Source: Andalucia godoyi (lineage: Eukaryota; Discoba; Jakobea; Jakobida; Andaluciidae). From it: DNA of 64,000 bases. The stretch spans positions 186,001-250,000 of the forward strand of contig VRVR01000038.1 of NCBI GenBank assembly GCA_009859145.1. The letters run 5' to 3'. The notes below the pieces were generated by a model that worked only from the letters and a program-made list of their open reading frames with translations, was not told where the DNA came from and did no database searches. How positions within the stretch are numbered: position 1 is the stretch's first letter; the number at the start of each line of letters is the position of its first letter. This document shows positions 48,659 to 57,304 of the stretch, piece by piece. The translations under genes and the position numbers were made by a program.

Positions 48659-50308
48659 ATGAGTACGAAAGAAGAATGTGTGGATTTGAACAAGGCTGTT
48701 ATGCTGATTCAGCTGTTTTTGTTGCAGCAGAATCTTCCAGAATCGTTGGATGCGCTGCAAGCCGAGACTCGGACCAAGCTTTCTTCGTTGCCACAATATA
48801 CTCTCGATTCCGTCTGTGAGAATGTGAAGCTTGGAAACTGGGAGCTGTGTCTTCCTGTGCTTTCCAAGCTGGAGCTTTCCTCTGCGGTTTCCACAAACAT
48901 GTACTTTTGCTTTTTGGTGGATTTGCTTGCAGATGGACAAGTGGCGTTTGCAACACGACTTGCAGCTGAAAAATCCGCATCCTCCATCGAGCCGTTTTTG
49001 TCGCTCTCCAATTCCCAACTTCCTATTGGCAAGCGATTTGCCTCGCATCTGGAAACCGCCAGGCTGTTCCACATGCAGCGATCCATCTCGCGAGCACAGT
49101 ACTTGACGTTATTTGATCCGCACATCTTGTCTAAACGAAGAGAAGAATGCAGTCTGCAGATCAAGGACTCAGTTGCCATTGAAAAGAATGATCTGCTCTA
49201 TCTCATCGCACACTCCCTTGGATCCACGCCTTTCCCCTTGGTGCTTTCCTCTCCCACTTCGACTGCCGCTAATGCTACTTCTGCTGCCACCATTGCTGCT
49301 GCTGACGGTCGTGGGGCTTCACGGATATCGCGGCGTCCAAAGCTAGCGAACACGATTCGCTTGGACGACGTGAAAATCAAGAGCGCTTCGTTTTCTTCAA
49401 CGCTCCCGATTTTTGCAGTCTGCGGCGCCGATGGCGTGTGTGAAATGTACAGCACTGCGAACTTGGCTCTCGACACTGCAATTTGCAAGTTCCAAGAAGA
49501 AGATAGGTTCCTTTCTCATAAACATGCAATTGTGCAATCTGCGTTCTCTCCCGATTCTGCGTTTTGCTCCGTGGATTCCGCCGGAACAGTCAAAGTCTGG
49601 GACTTGTCGGGACTAGCATCGTGCGTCTGGACATTCAACGCACTCGAGTCGGGTACAGTAGTGAACAGGTTTCCAGACAGTGTCACGTTTGTGCGCTTAC
49701 TACACGAGCATCTGGTCGTTGGAAAGTTCTCTGGCTTTGTCGAAGTCTACGAGATGCAGAATCCAGTATTGTTGGCTCGTGTTCGTCTGGATTCCAGAGC
49801 CGTTGACGCTGCGGTGATCACGCAAGAAAACGGACAATGCCTTCTGCTGCTTTGCTCTGCATCGCAGCTCTACAAGATGGATCTTCCGAAGGGTGCAGGC
49901 TCCGCGAGTGCCGAAAGTCTTGCAAGCATTCACACATTTGATGTTCGCGAGGTGCTTGGAATGGCAGTAGGTTCTCAAAGTGCACCACGTGACCAGATGG
50001 TTGTTGTTTGCGGATACGGTTTGTATGTGTTCTCGACTGCATCGTGGAAGCCTTTGCAAGTTCGCAAGCTGTCCATTCTCAACTACGGAGCAAGCGAGAA
50101 TGCAAACCTCATGTGGATTGTCCCAGCCGAGCACCGCGACACGCTCTGTGCGTTGTTGCTCAACGATCTTTCCAGCCCGGAGCATCTGCAGTCCATTGCG
50201 TTGCCATCCGTGTCTGCTCGCGCTGTCGTCCAGTTCATTGGGACCTCACCGGACGGCTCTTCACTCATCGTGTGCACCGATGATCAGCGCGTGCACTTGT
50301 ACCAATAA
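48659..50308 (+). CDS. LisH/CTLH/WD40 protein, SMU1-like
   Basis: 549 residues from the ATG at 48659 (MSTKEECVDLNKAVMLIQLF). LisH (about 10-40, VMLIQLFLLQQNLPESLDAL), CTLH (about 45-105, GNWELCLPVLSKL), then a Ser/Ala-rich linker (about 195-220) and a WD40 propeller (about 225-549) whose clearest blade ends TVKVWDLSG. The order and the segment CSLQIKDSVAIEKNDLLYLI correspond best to the spliceosomal B-complex factor SMU1, but the blades are divergent and WDR26/WDR47-type proteins share the architecture. Function only tentative. Confidence 0.75.
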   Translation: MSTKEECVDLNKAVMLIQLFLLQQNLPESLDALQAETRTKLSSLPQYTLDSVCENVKLGNWELCLPVLSKLELSSAVSTNMYFCFLVDLLADGQVAFATRLAAEKSASSIEPFLSLSNSQLPIGKRFASHLETARLFHMQRSISRAQYLTLFDPHILSKRREECSLQIKDSVAIEKNDLLYLIAHSLGSTPFPLVLSSPTSTAANATSAATIAAADGRGASRISRRPKLANTIRLDDVKIKSASFSSTLPIFAVCGADGVCEMYSTANLALDTAICKFQEEDRFLSHKHAIVQSAFSPDSAFCSVDSAGTVKVWDLSGLASCVWTFNALESGTVVNRFPDSVTFVRLLHEHLVVGKFSGFVEVYEMQNPVLLARVRLDSRAVDAAVITQENGQCLLLLCSASQLYKMDLPKGAGSASAESLASIHTFDVREVLGMAVGSQSAPRDQMVVVCGYGLYVFSTASWKPLQVRKLSILNYGASENANLMWIVPAEHRDTLCALLLNDLSSPEHLQSIALPSVSARAVVQFIGTSPDGSSLIVCTDDQRVHLYQ

Positions 50309-50397
50309 AAACACGTGCCTGATGATGGGCATCGCATCCCAATCACTATCGTTCTCTCCCATTTTCTGTCTTTTCTTTTTCTTTTAATAAATGAATG

Positions 50398-51579
50398 TCA
50401 GTGTCTTTGTTGCTTATGATCATGCTTGCCATCCGACTTGCCGTCTCTGCCAGCGTGGAATTTGTTAGCGCTGCTGCTGCTGTGAGTGTTGTCTTTCGCA
50501 TTCTCCTTACTGTCCTTTGCATGGTACGGCCTCTTTTCCTCTGGCTGCGAACCCTCAAAACCTGCTCTCTTTGCCTCTCTCCGAGCCTTGATGATTTGCT
50601 TTTGCTTCTCGCGCTGCTCATCAGCCCGTTCTCTAGCTTCTTTTTTGTTGCCTCTCTGTCGAACGGCCTTTTCGCTCTTCTTGATTTGCTTCTTGAGCAT
50701 TCGCGACGACGACAAGTCCTTTTCACCAAGCGCTCTTCTTGCCGCTTCTTCGAGTTTCTTGTCCCGAATTCCATCCTCACCCTTCATTTCACGAAGCTTA
50801 TTCTCCATCTTTTCTGCCTTTTGAAGAAGCACCTTCTTTTGCTTCAGCGATGTCCTCTGTGCGAGCGCAACTGGGGTGGAAGGCGCGCCGCCAAACTCCA
50901 CCTTTGAAAACGCCAAATCATGCACAGGCGATCGCAACGACGACGACGAATTCGAGTGATCCGAAGACCCAGACTCGCTCAGTGCCTTGCTAGCTCCAGC
51001 TTCAACAACATGTCCTTCACCGTCCTTCCGAGCCCCTGCCTGCCGAGAGCGCTTCGCAGCTCGCTTCACCGCCGCCTTGCCCTCTTTTCCATTTCCATTC
51101 TCATCGTCCTCGCCATCCTCGCCTTCCGACTCTGACGATTCCGCCGCATCTCGCTTTCGATTCGTGTGCAATGCATCCAATTTCGCCTTTAATCGCAATC
51201 GCAGTTCATCAATCGATGCTCCATAGTGCTTTCCTTCTCCCTCTGTTTTGCCATTTCTGCTGAGCACCTCATCATCCTTTGCAGCGCCTTGATTTGCCGA
51301 TTCCTTTTCAAGTGCAAATTCTTGTCTCTTTGCAGCGCTCTGTTCTTTTCGCTGTAAAGTCGCCTTTTCGACCTTGATGAGGTTCTTTTTTGCTTCTCGA
51401 GTATCCATGTTCTTTGAATTGATCAAAAACCGAGACTTGGACTCCGGAGCATCCTCTTGAGCGAGTCCGAACACGCCGCTACTCGAACTGCTTACCGACC
51501 GCAACGTCTCTGGAACACACGAAATCAGCCGGTCGAAAAACGATGCCGACGACTGCAAGCGCGAACTTGTTACACTCAT
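50398..51579 (-). CDS. SURF6: SURF6/Rrp14-like nucleolar protein
   Basis: 393 residues from the ATG at 51579-51577 (MSVTSSRLQSSASFF). Lys/Arg/Glu-rich. The SURF6 domain is spread over about 130-390: SIDELRLRLKAKLDALHTNR, then DLAFSKVEFG, the helix LRKEK-like run and a basic C-terminus (KKQIKKSEKAVRQRGNKKEA). Needed for large-subunit rRNA processing in yeast and animals. The extra 20 codons upstream read as hydrophobic leader and are rejected. Divergent from nothing close. The gap to the LisH protein is 89 bp, convergent. Confidence 0.8.
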   Translation of the reverse strand: MSVTSSRLQSSASFFDRLISCVPETLRSVSSSSSGVFGLAQEDAPESKSRFLINSKNMDTREAKKNLIKVEKATLQRKEQSAAKRQEFALEKESANQGAAKDDEVLSRNGKTEGEGKHYGASIDELRLRLKAKLDALHTNRKRDAAESSESEGEDGEDDENGNGKEGKAAVKRAAKRSRQAGARKDGEGHVVEAGASKALSESGSSDHSNSSSSLRSPVHDLAFSKVEFGGAPSTPVALAQRTSLKQKKVLLQKAEKMENKLREMKGEDGIRDKKLEEAARRALGEKDLSSSRMLKKQIKKSEKAVRQRGNKKEARERADEQREKQKQIIKARREAKRAGFEGSQPEEKRPYHAKDSKENAKDNTHSSSSANKFHAGRDGKSDGKHDHKQQRH

Positions 51580-51876
51580 GAAAGCAACAGCAACAACGAC
51601 AACAACAATAATGAATAATGAACAATGAACAATGAACAATGAACAATGAATAATGATAATCTAATTCCTTCTACTCGCTGCCGCACACACTCTCTACACT
51701 GTCTTTTTTAAATTAATAGGAATAATAATAAAATAAAGTAAAAGAAAAAATCGAAAAACGAAGAAAAAGCAATGCTGAATGGGGAAAACAGACGCCGAAT
51801 AAACGCGAATATCTATTGTGCTTGCATGGGATGTTAGCCAATCTGGAGTGGCGATCGGGGGATTTTTTCGAGATTG
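51580..51876. repeat. spacer with AACAATG tandem array
   Basis: 297 bp. An AACAATG/AATAATG array spans about 51601-51656. No gene. Confidence 0.7.
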
Positions 51877-52647
51877 TTACGGCAGTTTGTCGAACGGGGT
51901 CCAGTCTTCAAAGCAAATGGGAAAGACGGTGTCGACTGCCTTTTGGGCCTCGAGTCGCGAGGAGCATGCCGGGTTGATTTCGAGGGACAGGACTGCACGT
52001 CGCTTGATGCACATCTGGTAATGTCCGCGGAATGCTCCTCCAACTTTCCCGCGCATCACTTCCTTCAAGAACGAGCAATCTCCCGACAAATTCGCGGCGC
52101 GGATCTCCGAACACGCATGGTGCGCCAGGTTGCCCCAGTCCATGTTGCGCACTCGACAGTCGTCCAGCGCATGCACCAGTTCATGTGTCAGAATATTCTG
52201 CACTCGTTCAAGCACATGTGAAAAACCACAAGAGCATAAGAGGAACCACGGTCAGCGAAAAAAAGAGGCAACAATAACAATATTTTTTTTCAGAGTTCAA
52301 CAAGCACAAAGTAAGAAAGAACGAGATCATACATTCATGGAGGATTGGTCGCGAATGCGGTCCTCACACAGCACGACGCCGAGTCCGCGCTCGTATCCTC
52401 CACCGACTTGGAGAGTGCATCGGACGCACTTGATCGCAGGCGGCGGACATCCAAACGACTGCATCGAAGCAAGCAACTGTCGTACTTCAGGATTTAACGC
52501 CTGTGCCGCACCGGACATTTGCTCGCATGATGCATGGTCCGCAGCGTTCACACTCGGCTCGTACGGACTTCGCGACAACGACGACCCGTCTTGCTGTACC
52601 ATTCCATCGTCCACACTCTCGCCACCACCACTGCCGCTGCTGCTCAT
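51877..52647 (-). CDS. ATP23: mitochondrial inner-membrane-associated metallopeptidase ATP23 (two exons)
   Basis: Exon 1 is 52333-52647 (105 codons), intron 52198-52332 (135 bp, GTATGA...GTGCAG, phase 0) and exon 2 is 51877-52197, giving about 211 residues. The splice joins DQSSMN to NILTHELVHALDDCR, supplying the zinc site HELVH. Downstream, HHACSEIRAANLSGDCSF and SLEINPACSSRLEAQKAVDT follow the ATP23/XRCC6BP1 order, with conserved Cys residues such as those in IKCVRCTLQ. ATP23 processes mitochondrial ATP synthase subunit 6 and assists its assembly in yeast. The N-terminal 45 residues are Ser-rich and not clearly a presequence. Confidence 0.88.
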
Positions 52648-53013
52648 GTTTCGTGCATTCCAAAGATCGTACAGTGAGAAAACCCCGAAGCATCAACCCT
52701 TAAAGCCAAAAGGGAAATCAGCAATGGGGATGGGGCGGAAAGGCGGAGGCTATTGCACGATAGCAATTGCACGGTAACAGAAACCTCGGGCTCCCAGTCC
52801 CAATCTTCCCCTCCTTTCCAAACTCAAAAGGCGTCCCGATTGTCGGAAGCCGGAAATGTGCGGGACTTATCCATCGTTCCAAAGTTTCGCAACTGAAGGA
52901 CGGAACGATCGGAATCACAGAAGAAAAATAGTGCAACTGTGTGTAGTGCTCACATATTGAAATTTTAAAGGAAAACGGGTGAGTAGGCGGGAGAAAGAGA
53001 GAGAAGCAGGGAA
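52648..53013. other. divergent spacer ATP23 / GPR155-like
   Basis: 366 bp, mixed composition, presumably the shared promoter region. No gene seen. Confidence 0.6.
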
Positions 53014-55776
53014 ATGTACGATGTGCTTTCGTCGTATTTGAATGCGGTGGCGGCAGTGTGCTTCATTGTCTTTTTGGGCTATCTGTTCTCCGAGTTTGAC
53101 TTGATTCAGCACACACAGGCGGCGGCACTTGGCCGATTTCTGGTGTTTGTGTCGCTTCCTGCACTTGTCTTTCGCGGCACTGCATTTGTCAAACTGTCCT
53201 CCGTGGACTTTGACTTTGTCTTGCTGTTCCTTTCTGCGGTTGTGCTCGCTTATTTCCTCACTCTTCTATGCGGCCTCCTCTGGGGCCCAGCCATTCCCGT
53301 TCTCATGGACAATGTTCCGTCTTCTTCTTCTTCTTCTTCTTCTTCTTCTTCTTCTTCTTCTTCTTCTTCTTCTTCTTCTTCTTCTTCTTCTTCTTCTTCT
53401 TCTGCTGCTGCTGCTGCTGCTGCTACCACTTCTAATACACCTGCAACTTCTGCGATGACGAGTAGCAGTAGTGGTGTGAAGAAGAGTGGGAGTAGCAGTG
53501 CGAGTGCGAGTGGCAGTGCAGAGAATGATCCGTACAACTATAGCGGTGTTGGCATTGCGGAAGAGAATGGGAGTATGAATAGCAACACGAATCATAGCAG
53601 TAGTATGAATATCGATGATGGTGTTGGAGACGGGGGAGAAGAGATTGCGAGGCGATCGCGAGTAGGAATCTCAGGAATGATGGCACTGATTGTGGCGTTT
53701 CCATCAACCATTTTCCTTGGAGTGCCGATTGTCGAGGAGATTTTTGGTCACGAGTATGTCGTGTACTGCTTTTTGATTCCGTTTCTATCACAGTTCATTC
53801 TTTTTCCAGTGTCCTTTGCGTGCTTTGCAATCGAGCAGCAATATTCAAGAGATGCACGTCGAAGGAAAACTGTGATGCAGCTTGTTCCTTTTGTTCTCTA
53901 CCGCGTGTTTTCCAACCCGGTGATGATCCCCGCGGTCATTGGTCTGTTCTGCGCTGCGCTGGAGCTCCATCTGCCAAAGGCATTTGAAGTCGGATCGTCG
54001 CTTCTGGGCGATTCGGCATCGGCAATTGCGCTCTTTTTGCTTGGGTTCAACATGAGCTCAAGACCGTTTGTTGCATCGGACTGGGTCGTGTCGTCCGTGC
54101 TGATCGTTGTCAAGCAGGTGCTGTTACCAATCGTGACGTGGTCCGTCATGCTGCTTCGTTATGATATCAACTCACCGTTTGTGTCGCTGGCATTTATTCT
54201 TGCGGCTCTCCCGACTGCACAGGTCCTGTATGCAGTGTCACTGCATGCACGACTAAAACATGGCCAGGATCTGGTTTCGTCAAGCATTGTGCTGGGCATG
54301 CTTGTGTCCGTACCTCTACTCTTCTTTTCCATCCCGCTGCTCGAATACTCTTTCACAGACCTGTTCAATCCACGGCCGCTCTCCAACCACGATATCGAGG
54401 TCATTCGCTACGTCCTGTCGGTGAATGGAGGACTTGGAATGCTCGGCACCCTATTCATCTTGGTCTCAGCTGTGCTCTTTCGACCGTTCATGCTTTCGTA
54501 TCCACGACGATTCATCGTTGCGCTGTCGTTTCACTTGTTCTGCGTCACGTTCTTCTTCTGGATGGGGACCGTCGTCGGGTACGACAACCTTTATGAAAAG
54601 GATCCAGGCAGCGAGAACTTCACTGTCTACAAGCTGTGCAAGGTGCAGGCAGCAGGCATCCAGTTTTTTGGATTCGCAGCTCTCGTTTGGTTCTGTGCAA
54701 TCACACTGGATCTTTATCTTTTGATCGTCAGGAAAGTGAAGAAGCGAACATGTATGTCACTAGAAAAATGGTATCATATTGCAGCGATCACTTGCGGCGC
54801 TTCCACGACGTTTTTTGCTGCGTATGTCGATGGATTGGGCCCTGCTGGTCCGTGGTGCTGGCTCACGTCATCGGCGCTGCAGCTCGGGGCGTACTATGTC
54901 TTCATGGTCGTTCTTGGTCTTGCTGGATTCTTGTTTATGAACTCAGTGCTCCGTGCGTTCCGCCAATCCGAAATCGACACTCAGAAGTACAAGGTACGTG
55001 TCAAAAGACCTGTTGTTCTTGCGCCGATATCGTCTGCAGGAAGCGGTGTAATGTCTACCGCGGGAGCTTCTTCGTCTTCATCTGGTGCTGCCTCCTCGTC
55101 CGCTTCGTTGAACACCTCGGGGATCAGTACGGGAGCATTGGGCACAGCTGCGCATGCGGGTTCCTCTGGCGAGGCACGAAACGGTCGTCGCCGCCTCTAC
55201 TTTTTTATCCTCACGTATCTCTCTCTGTGGGTGTTCGGTGCTGGAAACCGTCTTGAGCAAGCGATTACCGGCAAGCCGACGTTCTTCATGTCCTTTGCGC
55301 ACGCGTACTTCACAGCTGCCCAGGGGTTTCTGGTCTTTTTAATCTGGGGATTGCACTTCAAGCTCCGGAAGCTTTACAGACTCTTGTTTGCTCGCATTTC
55401 CAAGAAAATGGGCATATGGGTTGCGACGTACTGTGCGTGCCTGCAACCGGTCCGTGAGTATCCGACGTTTGACGCCGCGTTTACAAGTGCGGATCCCGGC
55501 TACTATGCGTCGACAAGGGGGCAGTCTGCAGTCATTGCAAGTTCTCCGGGAACCTATGACCCACCACCGCTGTCCCAGAAGACCGAGTCTTGGAACTCCG
55601 AATCAGACGGTCTAGGAAAGCCTCTTCTCGACAATGAAGCAGGCAACGAGTTCGACAACGACGGCGACGACTACAACGATGGTGATGGTGATGGTGATGG
55701 TGATTATGATGGCCGGCGTGATGGCATTCCGATGCATCCGCTGAACAGTAATAGGCATTCTTCTCCGTATCCGTAG
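53014..55776 (+). CDS. GPR155/LYCHOS-like protein: PIN-type carrier fused to GPCR-like helices
   Basis: 920 residues from the ATG at 53014 (MYDVLSSYLNAVAAVCFIV). The N-terminal ~460 residues follow the auxin-efflux-carrier fold, interrupted by a Ser run (codons 103-130, 28 Ser from a TCT array) plus Ala and a Ser/Asn-rich loop. The next ~300 residues form a seven-helix set (GGLGMLGTLFILVSAVLFRP ... FFFWMGTVVGYDNLYEKDPG) like family-2/cAMP-receptor-type GPCRs, as in animal GPR155. That protein senses cholesterol at lysosomes and controls TORC1. GPR155 ends in a DEP domain. Here the tail is short, Ser/Asp-rich and ends NSNRHSSPYP, with no DEP seen. A further Ser-rich loop occurs at about 680-715. 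Confidence 0.8.
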   Translation: MYDVLSSYLNAVAAVCFIVFLGYLFSEFDLIQHTQAAALGRFLVFVSLPALVFRGTAFVKLSSVDFDFVLLFLSAVVLAYFLTLLCGLLWGPAIPVLMDNVPSSSSSSSSSSSSSSSSSSSSSSSSSSSSAAAAAAATTSNTPATSAMTSSSSGVKKSGSSSASASGSAENDPYNYSGVGIAEENGSMNSNTNHSSSMNIDDGVGDGGEEIARRSRVGISGMMALIVAFPSTIFLGVPIVEEIFGHEYVVYCFLIPFLSQFILFPVSFACFAIEQQYSRDARRRKTVMQLVPFVLYRVFSNPVMIPAVIGLFCAALELHLPKAFEVGSSLLGDSASAIALFLLGFNMSSRPFVASDWVVSSVLIVVKQVLLPIVTWSVMLLRYDINSPFVSLAFILAALPTAQVLYAVSLHARLKHGQDLVSSSIVLGMLVSVPLLFFSIPLLEYSFTDLFNPRPLSNHDIEVIRYVLSVNGGLGMLGTLFILVSAVLFRPFMLSYPRRFIVALSFHLFCVTFFFWMGTVVGYDNLYEKDPGSENFTVYKLCKVQAAGIQFFGFAALVWFCAITLDLYLLIVRKVKKRTCMSLEKWYHIAAITCGASTTFFAAYVDGLGPAGPWCWLTSSALQLGAYYVFMVVLGLAGFLFMNSVLRAFRQSEIDTQKYKVRVKRPVVLAPISSAGSGVMSTAGASSSSSGAASSSASLNTSGISTGALGTAAHAGSSGEARNGRRRLYFFILTYLSLWVFGAGNRLEQAITGKPTFFMSFAHAYFTAAQGFLVFLIWGLHFKLRKLYRLLFARISKKMGIWVATYCACLQPVREYPTFDAAFTSADPGYYASTRGQSAVIASSPGTYDPPPLSQKTESWNSESDGLGKPLLDNEAGNEFDNDGDDYNDGDGDGDGDYDGRRDGIPMHPLNSNRHSSPYP
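53320..53403 (+). repeat. (TCT)28 trinucleotide array
   Basis: 28 exact TCT codons giving a 28-Ser run inside the GPR155-like gene, followed directly by seven GCT (Ala) codons. A polymorphic coding microsatellite. Confidence 0.9.
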
Positions 55777-56071
55777 ACCATCATTTTCTCTTTCATGTTC
55801 GTGGATATAACCTGTTGCTCTTGCATTGCATTTCCTGCGATCCACTGTTTCTGTGCCTCACATTTGCGCCGTTCTTCTGTTTTCCGATTCCCCGATAGCT
55901 GTCAAGGTCGACTGCACCATCGCCACGTGCGATACTTCTACCAGTATATTATACAATTGTCTAAAAGAGAGGGACACCCAGAAAGAAAGAAATAAAGAAA
56001 TAAAGAAATAAACTAATCAATATATTAATAAAGTAAATAGAGTAAATAAAGTAAATGGATAAATGAAATTA
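55777..56071. other. spacer after the GPR155-like gene
   Basis: 295 bp. It contains an AAATAAAG-type array at about 55984-56060. No gene. Confidence 0.6.
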
Positions 56072-56218
56072 TCAAGCGCGCAGAAACATAGCGGATGCAT
56101 TTCCTTTTTTGGATCCAATTGTTTGTTTGCCCGATGCCTTTTTCGTCTGCTCGCGCAGTCCACGTGGATGATCCGTGTCTTTTGCGCTGTCAAGGAACCG
56201 ACCAATTCCACGTGTCAT
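56072..56218 (-). CDS. possible small basic protein, 48 residues
   Basis: Reads MTRGIGRFLDSAKDTDHPRG, then LREQTKKASGKQTIGSKKGN, and ends ASAMFLRA before TGA at 56072-56074. Codon use looks like the real genes (GGA, CGT, CGC, ACG). The frame is open without stop up to 56350 but upstream is AT-rich. An acceptor-like TCCTCAG 8 bp before the ATG and an open coding-like patch at 56350-56388 (DEYETLEKLVEMQ) hint at a spliced gene. I could not join them in frame. No family recognised. Confidence 0.35.
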   Translation of the reverse strand: MTRGIGRFLDSAKDTDHPRGLREQTKKASGKQTIGSKKGNASAMFLRA

Positions 56219-56483
56219 GAACACTTCTGAGGATGCGGCAGTGATGATTGCTGTATATGTATAAACAAGAGTGAGAGTGCTGACTGCTCTTTTCTTTTCT
56301 TTCTTTTTTCTTTCCTCTGTTTCTTCTTTGGTAAGCCAACAAATCATCACTGCATTTCCACTAGCTTTTCCAGCGTTTCATACTCATCTTTTATTATTCT
56401 TTTTATATTAGTCTGTTCTTCGCTCTGCAGCAGCAGCAGGAGTACTTGTGGTAGTTGCCGTATTATTCTCTAGACAGCCAGTC

Positions 56484-57032
56484 ATGGGTCAGTGGATGTC
56501 TCGTGCATGGAATGCACTGATCAGGGAAAAAGAAGTGCGTGTTCTGATGGTCGGTCTCGATGCGGCTGGAAAGACCACGATCCTGTACAAGCTGAAGCTT
56601 GGTGATGTTATCCAGACTGTCCCAACCATCGGTTTCAACGTCGAAAGTGTCCAGTACAAGAACATCAAGTTTAATGTGTGGGACGTCGGAGGCCAGTTCA
56701 AAATCCGGGCTCTCTGGCGATACTATTTCACCGGTTCGCAGGCAGTGATCTTCGTGGTGGATACGGCAGATCGTGACCGCATTGCCGAGGCAAAGGAGGA
56801 GCTGTGGAGGCTCTTGGAAGAAGACGAACTGCGTGATGCCAGCGTCCTGGTGCTTGCCAACAAGAATGATCTGCCCCATTCGATGTCCGTTTCCGACTTG
56901 TTCGACAAGCTGGGTCTGCGAGAAGTCCGAAATCGCCAAGTGTACGTCCAAGCAACCAATGCAATTGCTGGCGATGGACTCTACGAAGGACTCGACTGGC
57001 TGGCACACTCTATCAGCAAGCGCAAACGATAG
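56484..57032 (+). CDS. ARF-family small GTPase, variant
   Basis: 182 residues from the ATG at 56484 ([20 protein letters not shown]). Gly2 allows N-myristoylation, as usual for ARFs. P-loop GLDAAGKT (24-31), switch 1 VPTIGFNVE, switch 2 [13 protein letters not shown] with Q71, NKND (126-129). Two deviations stand out: Phe72 replaces the Asp of the GGQDKI motif (codon TTC, read directly), and the G5 element is TNA (158-160) where ARFs have TCAT. Either a divergent ARF/ARL working in membrane traffic or a specialised paralogue. Preceded by 36 open codons of leader. Confidence 0.88.
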   Translation: MGQWMSRAWNALIREKEVRVLMVGLDAAGKTTILYKLKLGDVIQTVPTIGFNVESVQYKNIKFNVWDVGGQFKIRALWRYYFTGSQAVIFVVDTADRDRIAEAKEELWRLLEEDELRDASVLVLANKNDLPHSMSVSDLFDKLGLREVRNRQVYVQATNAIAGDGLYEGLDWLAHSISKRKR

Positions 57033-57304
57033 TGATAGCGATTTAACACGCCGCCGTTCGCCGAGTCTCTTGCTTGCTTTTGACGCTGCCATCCTGCTGC
57101 CGCCTCTGCAACCCACTACGCATTTTTTCATTTTTCCCCCCTCCTTCCTCGTACTGTAAAAAGCATGTGCATGCAACACTGGATCGTACCATGACCTCCT
57201 TGAAAATCTCTCCCGCTGAAAAGTTGGGCGCGCTGCGTTCTTTTTCAGTCGTATCTCTCTCTTTTTTGTTCTAATTATTTTCTTCTTCTCTTTCTCTCCG
57301 GTTC
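57033..57304. other. spacer between ARF and MFS genes
   Basis: 272 bp, T-rich towards the MFS start. A 28-codon frame at 57190 is probably spurious. Confidence 0.5.

Noticed and set aside
57190-57273. 28-codon frame as a possible first exon of the MFS gene
   Set aside because: No acceptor site fits before the ATG at 57305, which already starts the first transmembrane helix.
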